Assembly: GCA_007119305.1 (NCBI GenBank)
Contig: SKPY01000016.1
Location: 1-9,369 of the forward strand
Direction: 5' to 3'
Origin: Nitriliruptorales bacterium
Lineage (GTDB): Bacteria; Actinomycetota; Nitriliruptoria; Euzebyales; Egibacteraceae
Length of the DNA stretch: 9,369 nucleotides
Part shown: positions 1 to 5,988 of the stretch, in pieces
How the letters are laid out: the number at the start of each line of letters is the position of its first letter
How positions within the stretch are numbered: position 1 is the stretch's first letter
Made by a program: the position numbers and the translations under genes
The notes under the pieces: generated by a model
What the model saw: only the letters and a program-made list of their open reading frames with translations
What the model was told of the DNA's origin: nothing
Databases searched by the model: none

Positions 1-2214
1 GGCGGCCCGGCCCTCCGACAGGACGCGCGCGAGCTCGCGCACGTCGTCGCGCTCGAGCAGCTCGTCGAGGGTGAGGGGCCGGGCGCCGGCAGCGGTCGGC
101 TCCGCCACCGGCAGCCGCCAGTTCGGGTACTCGTCGAGGGTGCCGGGCTGGTTCGGCTGGCGCAGGTCCCCCACCGCGTCGGCGGGCTGGGCGGCCACCA
201 GCCGCGCTCGCGTGCGGGCGAGGAAGGCGTGCAGCGCCACCCGCAGCGCGTCGGGATCGTCGGCGTCTGCGGGAGCGAGCAGGCCCTCGTCCTGCAAGAG
301 CTCGAGCATCTCCGCACGCTCGGCGGCCTTGCGCTCCCGCTCCGCCTCCACGGTGGTGTCCTCGGCCAGCAGCCCAAGGTCTGCCTGCAGGTCGAGCTCC
401 GCGTCAGCCCACCAGCCGGCGACGGTCGGCAGGTCGTGGGTGGTGACGCTCGCCAGCACGCGCTCCGGGTACTCGTCGGCGCGCAGCAGGCGCCGGGGCT
501 GAGGGTGGTCCCGTGGGGTGCGCTCGAAGTAGACGACGCGCGAACCGAACACCCCCCAGGCATCGAGCTGCTCACGGATCTCGTCCGCGACGGTGCCGAG
601 ATCCTCGCCGACGACGAGCGCGTCACCGGCTCGGTGGGCCTCCAGGGCGAGGACCGCGAGCAGTTCCCGGGCCGGGTAGCGCACGTAGCAGCCGGCGCGC
701 GGCGACGCCCCCTGCGGGACCCACCACATGCGGAACAGGCCGAGCACGTGGTCGATGCGGATCCCCCCGGCGTGGCGCAGGGACGGGGCGATGAGCTCAC
801 GGAACGGCCCGAAGCCCGTCGCGGGCAGCCGGTCGGGCCGCAGCGGCGGCAGCCCCCAGTCCTGGCCCTGCTGGTTGAACGCATCGGGCGGGCAGCCCAC
901 CGTCACATCCGCGGCGAGGTCATCCTGCATGGCCCAGGCGTCGGCACCGTCAGGCGAGACGCCCACCGCGAGGTCCGACAGCACCCCGAGCGGCATGCCC
1001 GCGGCGGTCGCGGCGTGCTGGCCGGCGGCGAGCTGCTCGTCGCAGGCGAACTGCAGCCACGCGTGAAACGTCACGCGGCCGGCGAGCTCGCGACGCGCCT
1101 CGGCGACCGCCCCCCGGCGCGGGTGGTCGAGGCGGTCCGGCCAGTCCCGCCAGGAGGGCCCGTGGCGCTCGGCCAGCGCGCAGAACGTCGCGAAGTCCTC
1201 GAGCGGCTGCCCCCCGGCGGCGCGGAACGCCTGGAAGGCCGCGCGCCGCTCCCGCGACAGCGGCACGGTGCGCAGCAGCTCGAGCGCTTCCTGCTTGGCG
1301 CGCCAAGTTGCGTCGCGGTCCACGCGGTCCCTGCGGTTGCGCTCCTGCGCCTCGGCGGCGAGACGGCCCACCCGGTCACGCACACCGGCGGTGACCTCCT
1401 CGAACTCGGGCAGCTCCTCCACGCGCAGGTACAGGGGGTTCACGAAACGGCGGCTCGACGGGAAGTAGGGTGACGGTTCGAGGGGGCTGGTCGGTGTGGC
1501 CGCGTGGAGGGGGTTGCAGAGCACGAACCCGGCTCCCGCGGCGGCGCTCCACGTCGTGAGCGTACGCAGGTCGGCCAGGTCGCCGAGCCCCCAGCTCGCC
1601 TGCGAGCGCAGGGCGTACAGCTGCACCATCCACCCCCACTGGGGGGGCAGGCCGGGCAGCTGCGGGCAGCGGGGCGGCGCGACCACGAGCAGCGCGGTGG
1701 CGGTCTCGTCCCCCGCCTCGACGGCGAGGCGGTGATAGCCGAGCGGTACGTCGTCGGGCAGGACCAGCACACGGGCGACCCGCGCCTCGCCCGCGACGGT
1801 GCGCTGCTCGGACGGTTCGGGCACCGCCAGCGGGCGCACCGCGCCATCCTCGACATCCAGACGGCAGGTGACGCGCGCCCCCTCCCGCGCCCGGATCACG
1901 ACCTGGGCAGGGGTCCCCCGGACCGCCACCACGGTTGGGGGGACCAGCCGCCGCCAGGGACGCAGGCGCGCTGCTTCGATCCCGCGCTCGATCGCCGCAC
2001 GGTCGCTCGTGTCGACGCCCATGGCGCCCAGCACGTGGCGGACGGTCTCAGGTGGAGCTGCCACCTGGCGGTGCTGGTGGTCCTCGTAGCTGGTCGCCAC
2101 CCCGTAGGCGGCCGCGAGCCGCTCGAGGTCGGTGGGGGAGTGGCGCTTGCCCCGCACGCGCGCACCGGGCGCGGAAGGCGTCGACCGAGGAGGGTCGGAC
2201 GTGGGGTCGGTCAC
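1..2214 (-). CDS. malQ: 4-alpha-glucanotransferase (amylomaltase, GH77), 3' end cut by window edge
   Basis: Cytoplasmic enzyme that transfers alpha-1,4-glucan segments between maltodextrins (disproportionation), used in maltose and glycogen metabolism. The minus-strand frame is open for 738 codons from a GTG at 2214 and has no stop before base 1. Residues 1-190 are an N-terminal extension of the kind seen in long bacterial MalQ proteins. The GH77 barrel begins near WGWMVQLYALRSQASWGLGD (193-212). The three catalytic acids are present: nucleophile D488 in RIDH, acid/base E537 in VGEDLG, and D594 in TTHDLPT. The late family motif NQPGT...YPNWR (688-700) is reached, so probably only a few residues are missing. 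The start is supported by AGGAG at 2223-2219, with a short 4-nt spacer; the next in-frame GTG (residue 20) has no ribosome binding site. It lies 72 bp after the R2-like oxidase gene, with an inverted repeat between them. Plus-strand open frames across it are composition shadows. Confidence 0.95.
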   Translation of the reverse strand, partial: MTDPTSDPPRSTPSAPGARVRGKRHSPTDLERLAAAYGVATSYEDHQHRQVAAPPETVRHVLGAMGVDTSDRAAIERGIEAARLRPWRRLVPPTVVAVRGTPAQVVIRAREGARVTCRLDVEDGAVRPLAVPEPSEQRTVAGEARVARVLVLPDDVPLGYHRLAVEAGDETATALLVVAPPRCPQLPGLPPQWGWMVQLYALRSQASWGLGDLADLRTLTTWSAAAGAGFVLCNPLHAATPTSPLEPSPYFPSSRRFVNPLYLRVEELPEFEEVTAGVRDRVGRLAAEAQERNRRDRVDRDATWRAKQEALELLRTVPLSRERRAAFQAFRAAGGQPLEDFATFCALAERHGPSWRDWPDRLDHPRRGAVAEARRELAGRVTFHAWLQFACDEQLAAGQHAATAAGMPLGVLSDLAVGVSPDGADAWAMQDDLAADVTVGCPPDAFNQQGQDWGLPPLRPDRLPATGFGPFRELIAPSLRHAGGIRIDHVLGLFRMWWVPQGASPRAGCYVRYPARELLAVLALEAHRAGDALVVGEDLGTVADEIREQLDAWGVFGSRVVYFERTPRDHPQPRRLLRADEYPERVLASVTTHDLPTVAGWWADAELDLQADLGLLAEDTTVEAERERKAAERAEMLELLQDEGLLAPADADDPDALRVALHAFLARTRARLVAAQPADAVGDLRQPNQPGTLDEYPNWRLPVAEPTAAGARPLTLDELLERDDVRELARVLSEGRAA

Positions 2215-2220
2215 CGGTCT

Positions 2221-2249
2221 CCTATCCGCAACATCCGCCCCAGGATAGG
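2221..2249 (-). repeat. 7-bp perfect inverted repeat overlapping the malQ Shine-Dalgarno
   Basis: CCTATCC at 2221-2227 pairs with GGATAGG at 2243-2249 across a 15-nt loop. It lies in the gap between the oxidase stop (2287) and the malQ start (2214). On the minus-strand transcript the 3' arm GGATAGG runs into the malQ ribosome binding site AGGAG (2223-2219), so the hairpin would bury three of its five bases. It could be a translational control hairpin, a weak terminator or processing site, or a chance palindrome. There is no T-run. Confidence 0.4.
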
Positions 2250-2286
2250 GAACCCGGGACGTCGACGCGCGCGTGTGGTCGGCCGG

Positions 2287-3249
2287 TCAGCCAGCCTGCT
2301 GTGCGTCCTCCACCGCGAAGCGCTCTTCGAGGTCTTCCGGCGTCATGTCGCCCTCGATCTCCGCGACCTGCCTGCCGAGCGCCTGCTCGATCGCCCCAAG
2401 GCGGCGTGTAGCGCGGTCCGTGGCGTAGCGCACGAAGGTGTCCATCTCGAGCCCGAAGGGCATGCGGCCGTCTGGGAAGAGGCTGAAGGGGTACGCGACG
2501 AGCTGCAGCGCGGGTTCGAGGAGCTCGTCCATGCGCGCCGAGACGACCTGCCAGTTGGCGGGGTCGGCGGCGACGTGGCGGCGGCACGTGAACGTGCCCC
2601 AGGCCATGTGGCGGCGCTCGTCACGCCCGATCAGCCGCACCAGCTCGACCATGCCGGGCAGGATGCCGTGCTCGCGGCAGACGAGGTTCCAGGCGTGGTA
2701 GCCCGTGAGGGCCAGCGTCCCCTCGACCACGTGGTTGTAGGTGACCGAGGCCCGGACCTGGTTCTCCGGCGACGGGTCGCCGCGCAGCGCGTCCAGGGCC
2801 CGCGGCAGCTCCTCGTAGAAGATGCGCCGGTAGCCGTCGTTGGGCTCGAGCAGATCGTGCAGGTCGTCGTAGATCCCGACGGCGTCGAGCCAGCGGCGGA
2901 ACACCTCGACGTGCTTGGCCTCTTCGAACGCGAACTGGGTGAGGTACATCTCGTCTTCGAGCCGCCCCTCGGCCTGCATCGCGGCCATGAACGGCTGGAT
3001 GTCCTCCGTCACCGCCTCCTCCCCGGCGATGAACTGCGCGCACAGCAGCCGGGCGGTGAACTGGGCGTCCTCCGGCAGGTTGTGCCAGTCCTCGGCGTCC
3101 TTGTCGAAGTCGATGTCCGCGGGGTTCCAGAACTTCTCGTTGCCGCCCACGAACAGCCTCAGCGGCAGGCTGTCCCACCGCAGCCCACCCTGGGCGAGCG
3201 AGGCGAAGCCGGTGCGGGAGCCGTCGGGGTTGCGCAGCGGGGCGGGCAT
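2287..3249 (-). CDS. R2-like ligand-binding oxidase (R2lox, Mn/Fe), often annotated ribonucleotide reductase beta subunit
   Basis: Ferritin-like four-helix protein of 320 aa, close to the 314-aa M. tuberculosis Rv0233. Family members bind a mixed Mn/Fe cofactor and a fatty-acid-like ligand, and form a Tyr-Val ether crosslink after O2 activation. They are thought to be oxidases, not functional NrdB; the physiological substrate is unknown. All six predicted metal ligands are visible at a constant +9 offset from Rv0233: E77, E110 and H113 (in FEEAKH), E176, E211 and H214 (in RDERRH). The crosslink pair V80 (in EEAVTED) and Y171 (in TYNHVVEG) is also present. The ATG at 3249 has GAGG five nt upstream. 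The start of the EAL-protein stop codon is 62 bp upstream, so co-transcription is likely. A weak TACCAT -10-like hexamer at 3294-3289 lacks a good -35. No linked nrdA-like gene is present, which also argues against a reductase role. Confidence 0.93.
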   Translation of the reverse strand: MPAPLRNPDGSRTGFASLAQGGLRWDSLPLRLFVGGNEKFWNPADIDFDKDAEDWHNLPEDAQFTARLLCAQFIAGEEAVTEDIQPFMAAMQAEGRLEDEMYLTQFAFEEAKHVEVFRRWLDAVGIYDDLHDLLEPNDGYRRIFYEELPRALDALRGDPSPENQVRASVTYNHVVEGTLALTGYHAWNLVCREHGILPGMVELVRLIGRDERRHMAWGTFTCRRHVAADPANWQVVSARMDELLEPALQLVAYPFSLFPDGRMPFGLEMDTFVRYATDRATRRLGAIEQALGRQVAEIEGDMTPEDLEERFAVEDAQQAG

Positions 3250-3311
3250 CGTGACCTCGTGTGCCGGGTGAACGCGTCGCGAGCCGCGATGGTACAGGCC
3301 AGGGTCGAGGG

Positions 3312-4952
3312 TCAGCCAACGCCCGGGCTGCCGGCGGTGGTGCTCGTTGGCGGAGTGGGGGCTCCGAGGTGCAGGCCCTGGCCGAGGCGGACCCGCAGGT
3401 GGGTGAGGGCGGCCTGCTCGACGTCGCGCTCGATGCCTTCGGCGATCAGCGTCGAGCCCGTCTCGGCCGCCAGCGTGCCCAGGCCGGCGACGAGCGCTTG
3501 GCGTGCCGGGTCCCGCTCGATCGCTGAGACCCAGGTGCGGTCGAGCTTCACGAACCTGGGGCGCAGGGCGAGCACGTGGGTGAGGCAGGCGTAGCCAGCA
3601 CCGGCGTCGTCCACCGACAGGTAGGTCTCGCCGCCGAGACGGGCCAGCGCCTGTTGGACCGTGGGGTAGTCGTCGATGGGATCGTGCTCGGTGAGCTCGA
3701 GCACCAGCGGCCGATCAGTGCCGTGGAGCGCACCGGCCAGGGCTGGATGGTCGGTGAGGAACGAGGGGGAGACGTTGATCGACAGCCAGGCGCCCCCGGG
3801 CAGCTGTCGCGCTGCGCGGACGGCCGACGCCGCGGTGGCCCGCTCGAGGTCGTTGCCGAGGCCGAGCCGGTGAGCCTCGACGAAGCCCGTGTGGGGGGCG
3901 GTGCCGTCGACGAAGCGCGTGAGTGCCTCGTAGCCGGCCACCGCACCGGACGCGAGGTCCACGATCGGTTGGAAGACCGGCCAGTGGGCGTCGTCGGCGA
4001 GCAGTCGGCGGATCCGCCGGCGTTGCTCCTCGGCGGTCCCGTGGCGATTGAGCGCCGGCCCGAGCAGGGCCGCGACGACCGGCGCGAGGTCCAGGGCGGT
4101 GGACAGGCAGCGGGCCGGCATGCCCGGTGCGGGGTCGTCGCGGCCGCTGGCCACGAGGCCGAGCACTGCGAGCGGGCCGCTCGTGCGCAGCGGGGCGAAC
4201 GCCATCGCCTCGGCGTCGAAGTCGAACAGCAGCGTGCTGGCGACGTCGGGGTGCCGGCGGTCGCGACGCTCGATCCAGCCATCGCCGCCGGCCTGGTTCC
4301 ACAGCCGGGCCGCGAGCTCTGCCGGCAGCTCGTCGCCGGTCTGCAGCGTGCTGCCCGACGCGGCCAGCACCGTTGCGCGAGCGTTGCCAAACAGCCCCAC
4401 GAGCACCGACGCCCGCACCTCGTCGAGCTCGTCGAGCTTGCCGCAGACCGTTGCGGCGAGCCGGTAGGGGTCCCGGTCGGGCGCGAGCCCCCCGAGCGCC
4501 TCGGCGACCAGGGCGCGTGCGCGCAGCCGCTCCTCGATGCTGTGACGCAGGGCCGCGCGCTCGCGCAGGTGCGCGCGCACCCGGGCGGTGACCTCATCGG
4601 GGTCGACCGGCTTGACGAGGTAGTCGGTGGCCCCCGCATCCAGCGTCGCGACGCGGTCGTGCACGTCGTCCAGGCCGGTCACCACGATGATCGGCACGAG
4701 CCGCGTGGCGGGCAGCTGGCGCAGCTGCGCGAGGGTGGCCCGACCGTCGAGGTCGGGCATGCGGCTGTCGAGCAGGATGGCGTCGAACCCGCCCGCCCGG
4801 GCGCGCGCGAGCGCTTCCCGGCCGCCGCCGGCCTCGACCACGTGGCAACCGTCGAGCCGCAAGGCGAGGGTGAACAGCTCGCGCACGCCGGCGTTGTCGT
4901 CCACGACGAGCACGCGAGGGGGGCTCCCCTCGGGCCCCGACGCCGCTCCCAT
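3312..4952 (-). CDS. Response regulator: receiver - GAF-like - EAL (c-di-GMP phosphodiesterase) protein
   Basis: Predicted cytoplasmic signalling protein of 546 aa that would hydrolyse cyclic di-GMP under control of phosphorylation and perhaps a ligand. Residues 12-130 are a receiver domain with acidic pocket D18/D19, phospho-acceptor D62 (LLDSRMP), T92 and K114 (LVKP). Residues about 147-300 look like a divergent GAF domain (pattern AFAPLRTSGPLAVLGLVASG near 251-270). Residues about 325-535 are an EAL domain: E342 in YEALTRF, N393 in SINVS, E419 in LELTE, D448/D449 in SVDDAGAGY, K469 in VKLDR, E505 in AEGIE and Q525 in GQG. The usual DDFGTG loop reads DDAGAG, but the metal-binding aspartates are kept, so activity is plausible. 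No GGDEF domain and no membrane segment are seen. The ATG at 4952 has no good ribosome binding site, but the receiver domain starts right after it. No partner histidine kinase lies in the window. It is probably the first gene of a unit with the oxidase and malQ. Confidence 0.92.
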   Translation of the reverse strand: MGAASGPEGSPPRVLVVDDNAGVRELFTLALRLDGCHVVEAGGGREALARARAGGFDAILLDSRMPDLDGRATLAQLRQLPATRLVPIIVVTGLDDVHDRVATLDAGATDYLVKPVDPDEVTARVRAHLRERAALRHSIEERLRARALVAEALGGLAPDRDPYRLAATVCGKLDELDEVRASVLVGLFGNARATVLAASGSTLQTGDELPAELAARLWNQAGGDGWIERRDRRHPDVASTLLFDFDAEAMAFAPLRTSGPLAVLGLVASGRDDPAPGMPARCLSTALDLAPVVAALLGPALNRHGTAEEQRRRIRRLLADDAHWPVFQPIVDLASGAVAGYEALTRFVDGTAPHTGFVEAHRLGLGNDLERATAASAVRAARQLPGGAWLSINVSPSFLTDHPALAGALHGTDRPLVLELTEHDPIDDYPTVQQALARLGGETYLSVDDAGAGYACLTHVLALRPRFVKLDRTWVSAIERDPARQALVAGLGTLAAETGSTLIAEGIERDVEQAALTHLRVRLGQGLHLGAPTPPTSTTAGSPGVG

Positions 4953-5009
4953 CGCGCACAGCCGATCGCCGGGCAGCTCGCAGGCTGCCGCTCGAACCCA
5001 ACGGACTAG

Positions 5010-5038
5010 ACTCTAGGGAGCATCCGGTGCTCAGGCAA
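5010..5038 (-). promoter_or_regulatory. Candidate sigma-A-type promoter for the receiver-GAF-EAL gene
   Basis: On the minus strand TTGCCT (5038-5033) and TAGAGT (5015-5010) are separated by exactly 17 bp; each matches 4 of 6 consensus bases. The predicted start site near 5003 gives a leader of about 50 nt to the ATG at 4952. The -10 lies inside an 11-bp palindrome, CTAGA-C-TCTAG (5006-5016), which might bind a regulator. Confidence 0.45.
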
Positions 5039-5050
5039 TCCCTGCGTCGT

Positions 5051-5068
5051 GGGGATGGCGCGGTCCCC
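5051..5068 (-). terminator. Weak hairpin downstream of sodN
   Basis: GGGGA (5051-5055) and TCCCC (5064-5068) form a 5-bp stem with an 8-nt loop, 18 bp beyond the sodN stop. There is no T-run. It may end sodN transcription ahead of the next promoter, but the stem is short for this GC content. Confidence 0.25.
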
Positions 5069-5086
5069 GTCGGGAGATGCCGGCGC

Positions 5087-5506
5087 TCAACCCTGCTTGG
5101 TCTTCCAGAAGATGTCGCTGATCTCGGCGATCAGGTCGAGCAGCTTCTGGCCGTCGGCGGGGTCCATCGACTTCTTCGCATCCCCCGCCTGCTTGATCGC
5201 ACGCCAGAACAGGTCGTGCAGCTGGGGATACTCCTCCACGTGCGGCGGCTTGAAGTAGTCCGTCCAGAGCACCGACAGGTGGTGCTTGACGAGCTCCGCA
5301 CGCTCCTCCTTGATGAACACGCAACGCTGGCGGAACACCTCGTCGTCGGAGGCGTGGTACTTCTTCGCGATCTCGTGCACCGATTCTGCTTCGATGCGGG
5401 CTTGTGCAGGGTCGTAGACACCGCACATGAGGTCGCAGTGGGCGTGGACGGTGCGCGGTGCGCTCACGCGGTCGAGCAGCCGCAGCAGGCCAGCAGCAAC
5501 GGTCAT
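5087..5506 (-). CDS. sodN: Nickel superoxide dismutase precursor
   Basis: Cytoplasmic Ni-SOD that disproportionates superoxide to H2O2 and O2; the family forms a homohexamer of four-helix bundles. The 139-aa precursor has a 22-residue leader ending VHA, followed by the mature N-terminus HCDLMCGVY, which forms the nickel hook. The mature length of 117 aa equals that of Streptomyces SodN. In mature numbering H1, C2, D3, C6 and Y9 are conserved, as are E17 and R47, which position His1, and Y62 and K64. The oddity is position 5: the usual cis-proline is methionine, encoded ATG. The start at 5506 is chosen because AAGGAG (5520-5515) precedes it by 8 nt; the frame is open further upstream but without such support. 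The maturation protease sodX is divergent, 64 bp away, and a Nur-like box lies between them. A weak TAGAGT -10-like hexamer sits at 5565-5560. Confidence 0.96.
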   Translation of the reverse strand: MTVAAGLLRLLDRVSAPRTVHAHCDLMCGVYDPAQARIEAESVHEIAKKYHASDDEVFRQRCVFIKEERAELVKHHLSVLWTDYFKPPHVEEYPQLHDLFWRAIKQAGDAKKSMDPADGQKLLDLIAEISDIFWKTKQG

Positions 5507-5514
5507 GGGTGTGG

Positions 5515-5520
5515 CTCCTT
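5515..5520 (-). promoter_or_regulatory. Ribosome binding site of sodN
   Basis: AAGGAG on the minus strand, 8 nt before ATG 5506. It decides the start among several possible upstream in-frame codons and gives a leader of 22 residues before the mature histidine. Confidence 0.85.
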
Positions 5521-5522
5521 CT

Positions 5523-5537
5523 CGCAAGTTGGTTGCA
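5523..5537. promoter_or_regulatory. Nur-box-like operator (GCAA-N5-TTGC) between sodN and sodX
   Basis: The sequence cGCAA-gttgg-TTGCA matches the Streptomyces coelicolor Nur consensus as I recall it (tGCaa-N5-ttGCA) at all positions but the first. Nur is a nickel-responsive Fur-family repressor. The box lies 2 bp upstream of the sodN ribosome binding site and 33 bp upstream of the sodX ATG, in the only intergenic stretch of this Ni-SOD locus. Binding by Nur is inference; the regulator gene is not in the window. Confidence 0.5.
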
Positions 5538-5558
5538 TGTTCGGGCCTCGTACGGTCG

Positions 5559-5564
5559 TACTCT
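5559..5564 (+). promoter_or_regulatory. Possible -10 element of sodX (leaderless transcript)
   Basis: TACTCT fits the actinobacterial TAnnnT pattern. Its end is 6 nt from the A of the sodX ATG (5571), so transcription would start at or next to the start codon; this fits the lack of a ribosome binding site. No good -35 is seen at 16-18 bp; the Nur-like box occupies that upstream region. A short direct repeat TCGTAC (5548-5553 and 5556-5561) lies beside it. Confidence 0.35.
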
Positions 5565-5570
5565 ATCCAG

Positions 5571-5948
5571 ATGCGCGGTTGGGCATACGAGGCCAGTGCG
5601 GTCGTTGCGCTCGCCGGGCTCGCTGCGTGGCTGGCCCGCCGCTGTGAGCGCATCGTGGTCGCCGGGACGAGCATGCGGCCGACGCTCGAGGCCGGCGATC
5701 GGCTCCTCGCCTGGCGGACCCGACGCGTGGAGCCGGGCTGGCTCGTCGTGGTGGCAGACCCGCGGGCCCCAGAGCGTCCGCTGGTCAAGCGCGCGGCCCG
5801 CGTGGACGGCGCGCGTGTCGAGCTCCGGGGCGACCACGCGGCGGCCAGCACCGACAGCCGGGCGTTCGGGTGGGTGGAGCGGGGCCGCGTGCAGGGCCGG
5901 GCGCTGTACCGCTACGCGCCCGCTGCCCGCGCCGGACGGCTGTGGTGA
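5571..5948 (+). CDS. sodX: Nickel-type superoxide dismutase maturation protease (S26 signal-peptidase-like)
   Basis: Small serine protease of 125 aa that removes the SodN leader so that His1 can bind nickel. Residues about 7-21 form a single hydrophobic segment (VVALAGLAAW). Then come the signal-peptidase boxes: catalytic S34 in AGTSMRPTL, the general-base K73 in LVKRAARV, and the box-E-like GDH...STDSRAFGWV (87-102). The length fits the short SodX family rather than a general signal peptidase of about 200 aa or more. The start at 5571 puts the hydrophobic segment near the N-terminus; it has no ribosome binding site, so a leaderless mRNA is likely. The frame is open upstream to 5427, but that part would overlap sodN and has no family features. 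Divergent pairing with sodN supports the assignment strongly. Confidence 0.93.
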   Translation: MRGWAYEASAVVALAGLAAWLARRCERIVVAGTSMRPTLEAGDRLLAWRTRRVEPGWLVVVADPRAPERPLVKRAARVDGARVELRGDHAAASTDSRAFGWVERGRVQGRALYRYAPAARAGRLW

Positions 5949-5956
5949 ACGGCACC

Positions 5957-5988
5957 GGCGCCGGCAATGTCTAGGCCTGACCGGCGCC
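5957..5988. terminator. Hairpin between convergent sodX and ino1 (bidirectional terminator candidate)
   Basis: GGCGCCGG (5957-5964) and CCGGCGCC (5981-5988) form a perfect 8-bp GC stem with a 16-nt loop that contains the ino1 stop codon (5973-5971). It begins 9 bp after the sodX stop. There is no T-run, as is common in high-GC actinobacteria. The left arm is also part of a 10-bp self-palindrome, CCGGCGCCGG. Confidence 0.45.

Noticed and set aside
229..1473. Plus-strand open frame of 414 codons
   Set aside because: Antisense to malQ, whose GH77 active-site motifs are intact in the other strand; low-complexity translation.
2287..3249. Annotation of the R2-like gene as a true ribonucleotide reductase beta subunit
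   Set aside because: The spacing of ligands and the Val80/Tyr171 pair match R2lox, and no nrdA partner is present in the window.
1504..3594. Plus-strand open frame of 696 codons spanning malQ and the oxidase gene
   Set aside because: It is antisense to two genes with clear catalytic motifs and crosses the gap between them. Its translation is Arg/Gly/Val-rich with no recognisable domain, as expected for the mirror frame of high-GC coding DNA.
3576..5009. Plus-strand open frame of 477 codons
   Set aside because: Antisense to the receiver-GAF-EAL gene, which has complete domain motifs.
5507..5851. Longer sodN reading frame from 5851
   Set aside because: It would overlap sodX on the other strand; AAGGAG at 5520-5515 and the leader-plus-hook layout support ATG 5506.
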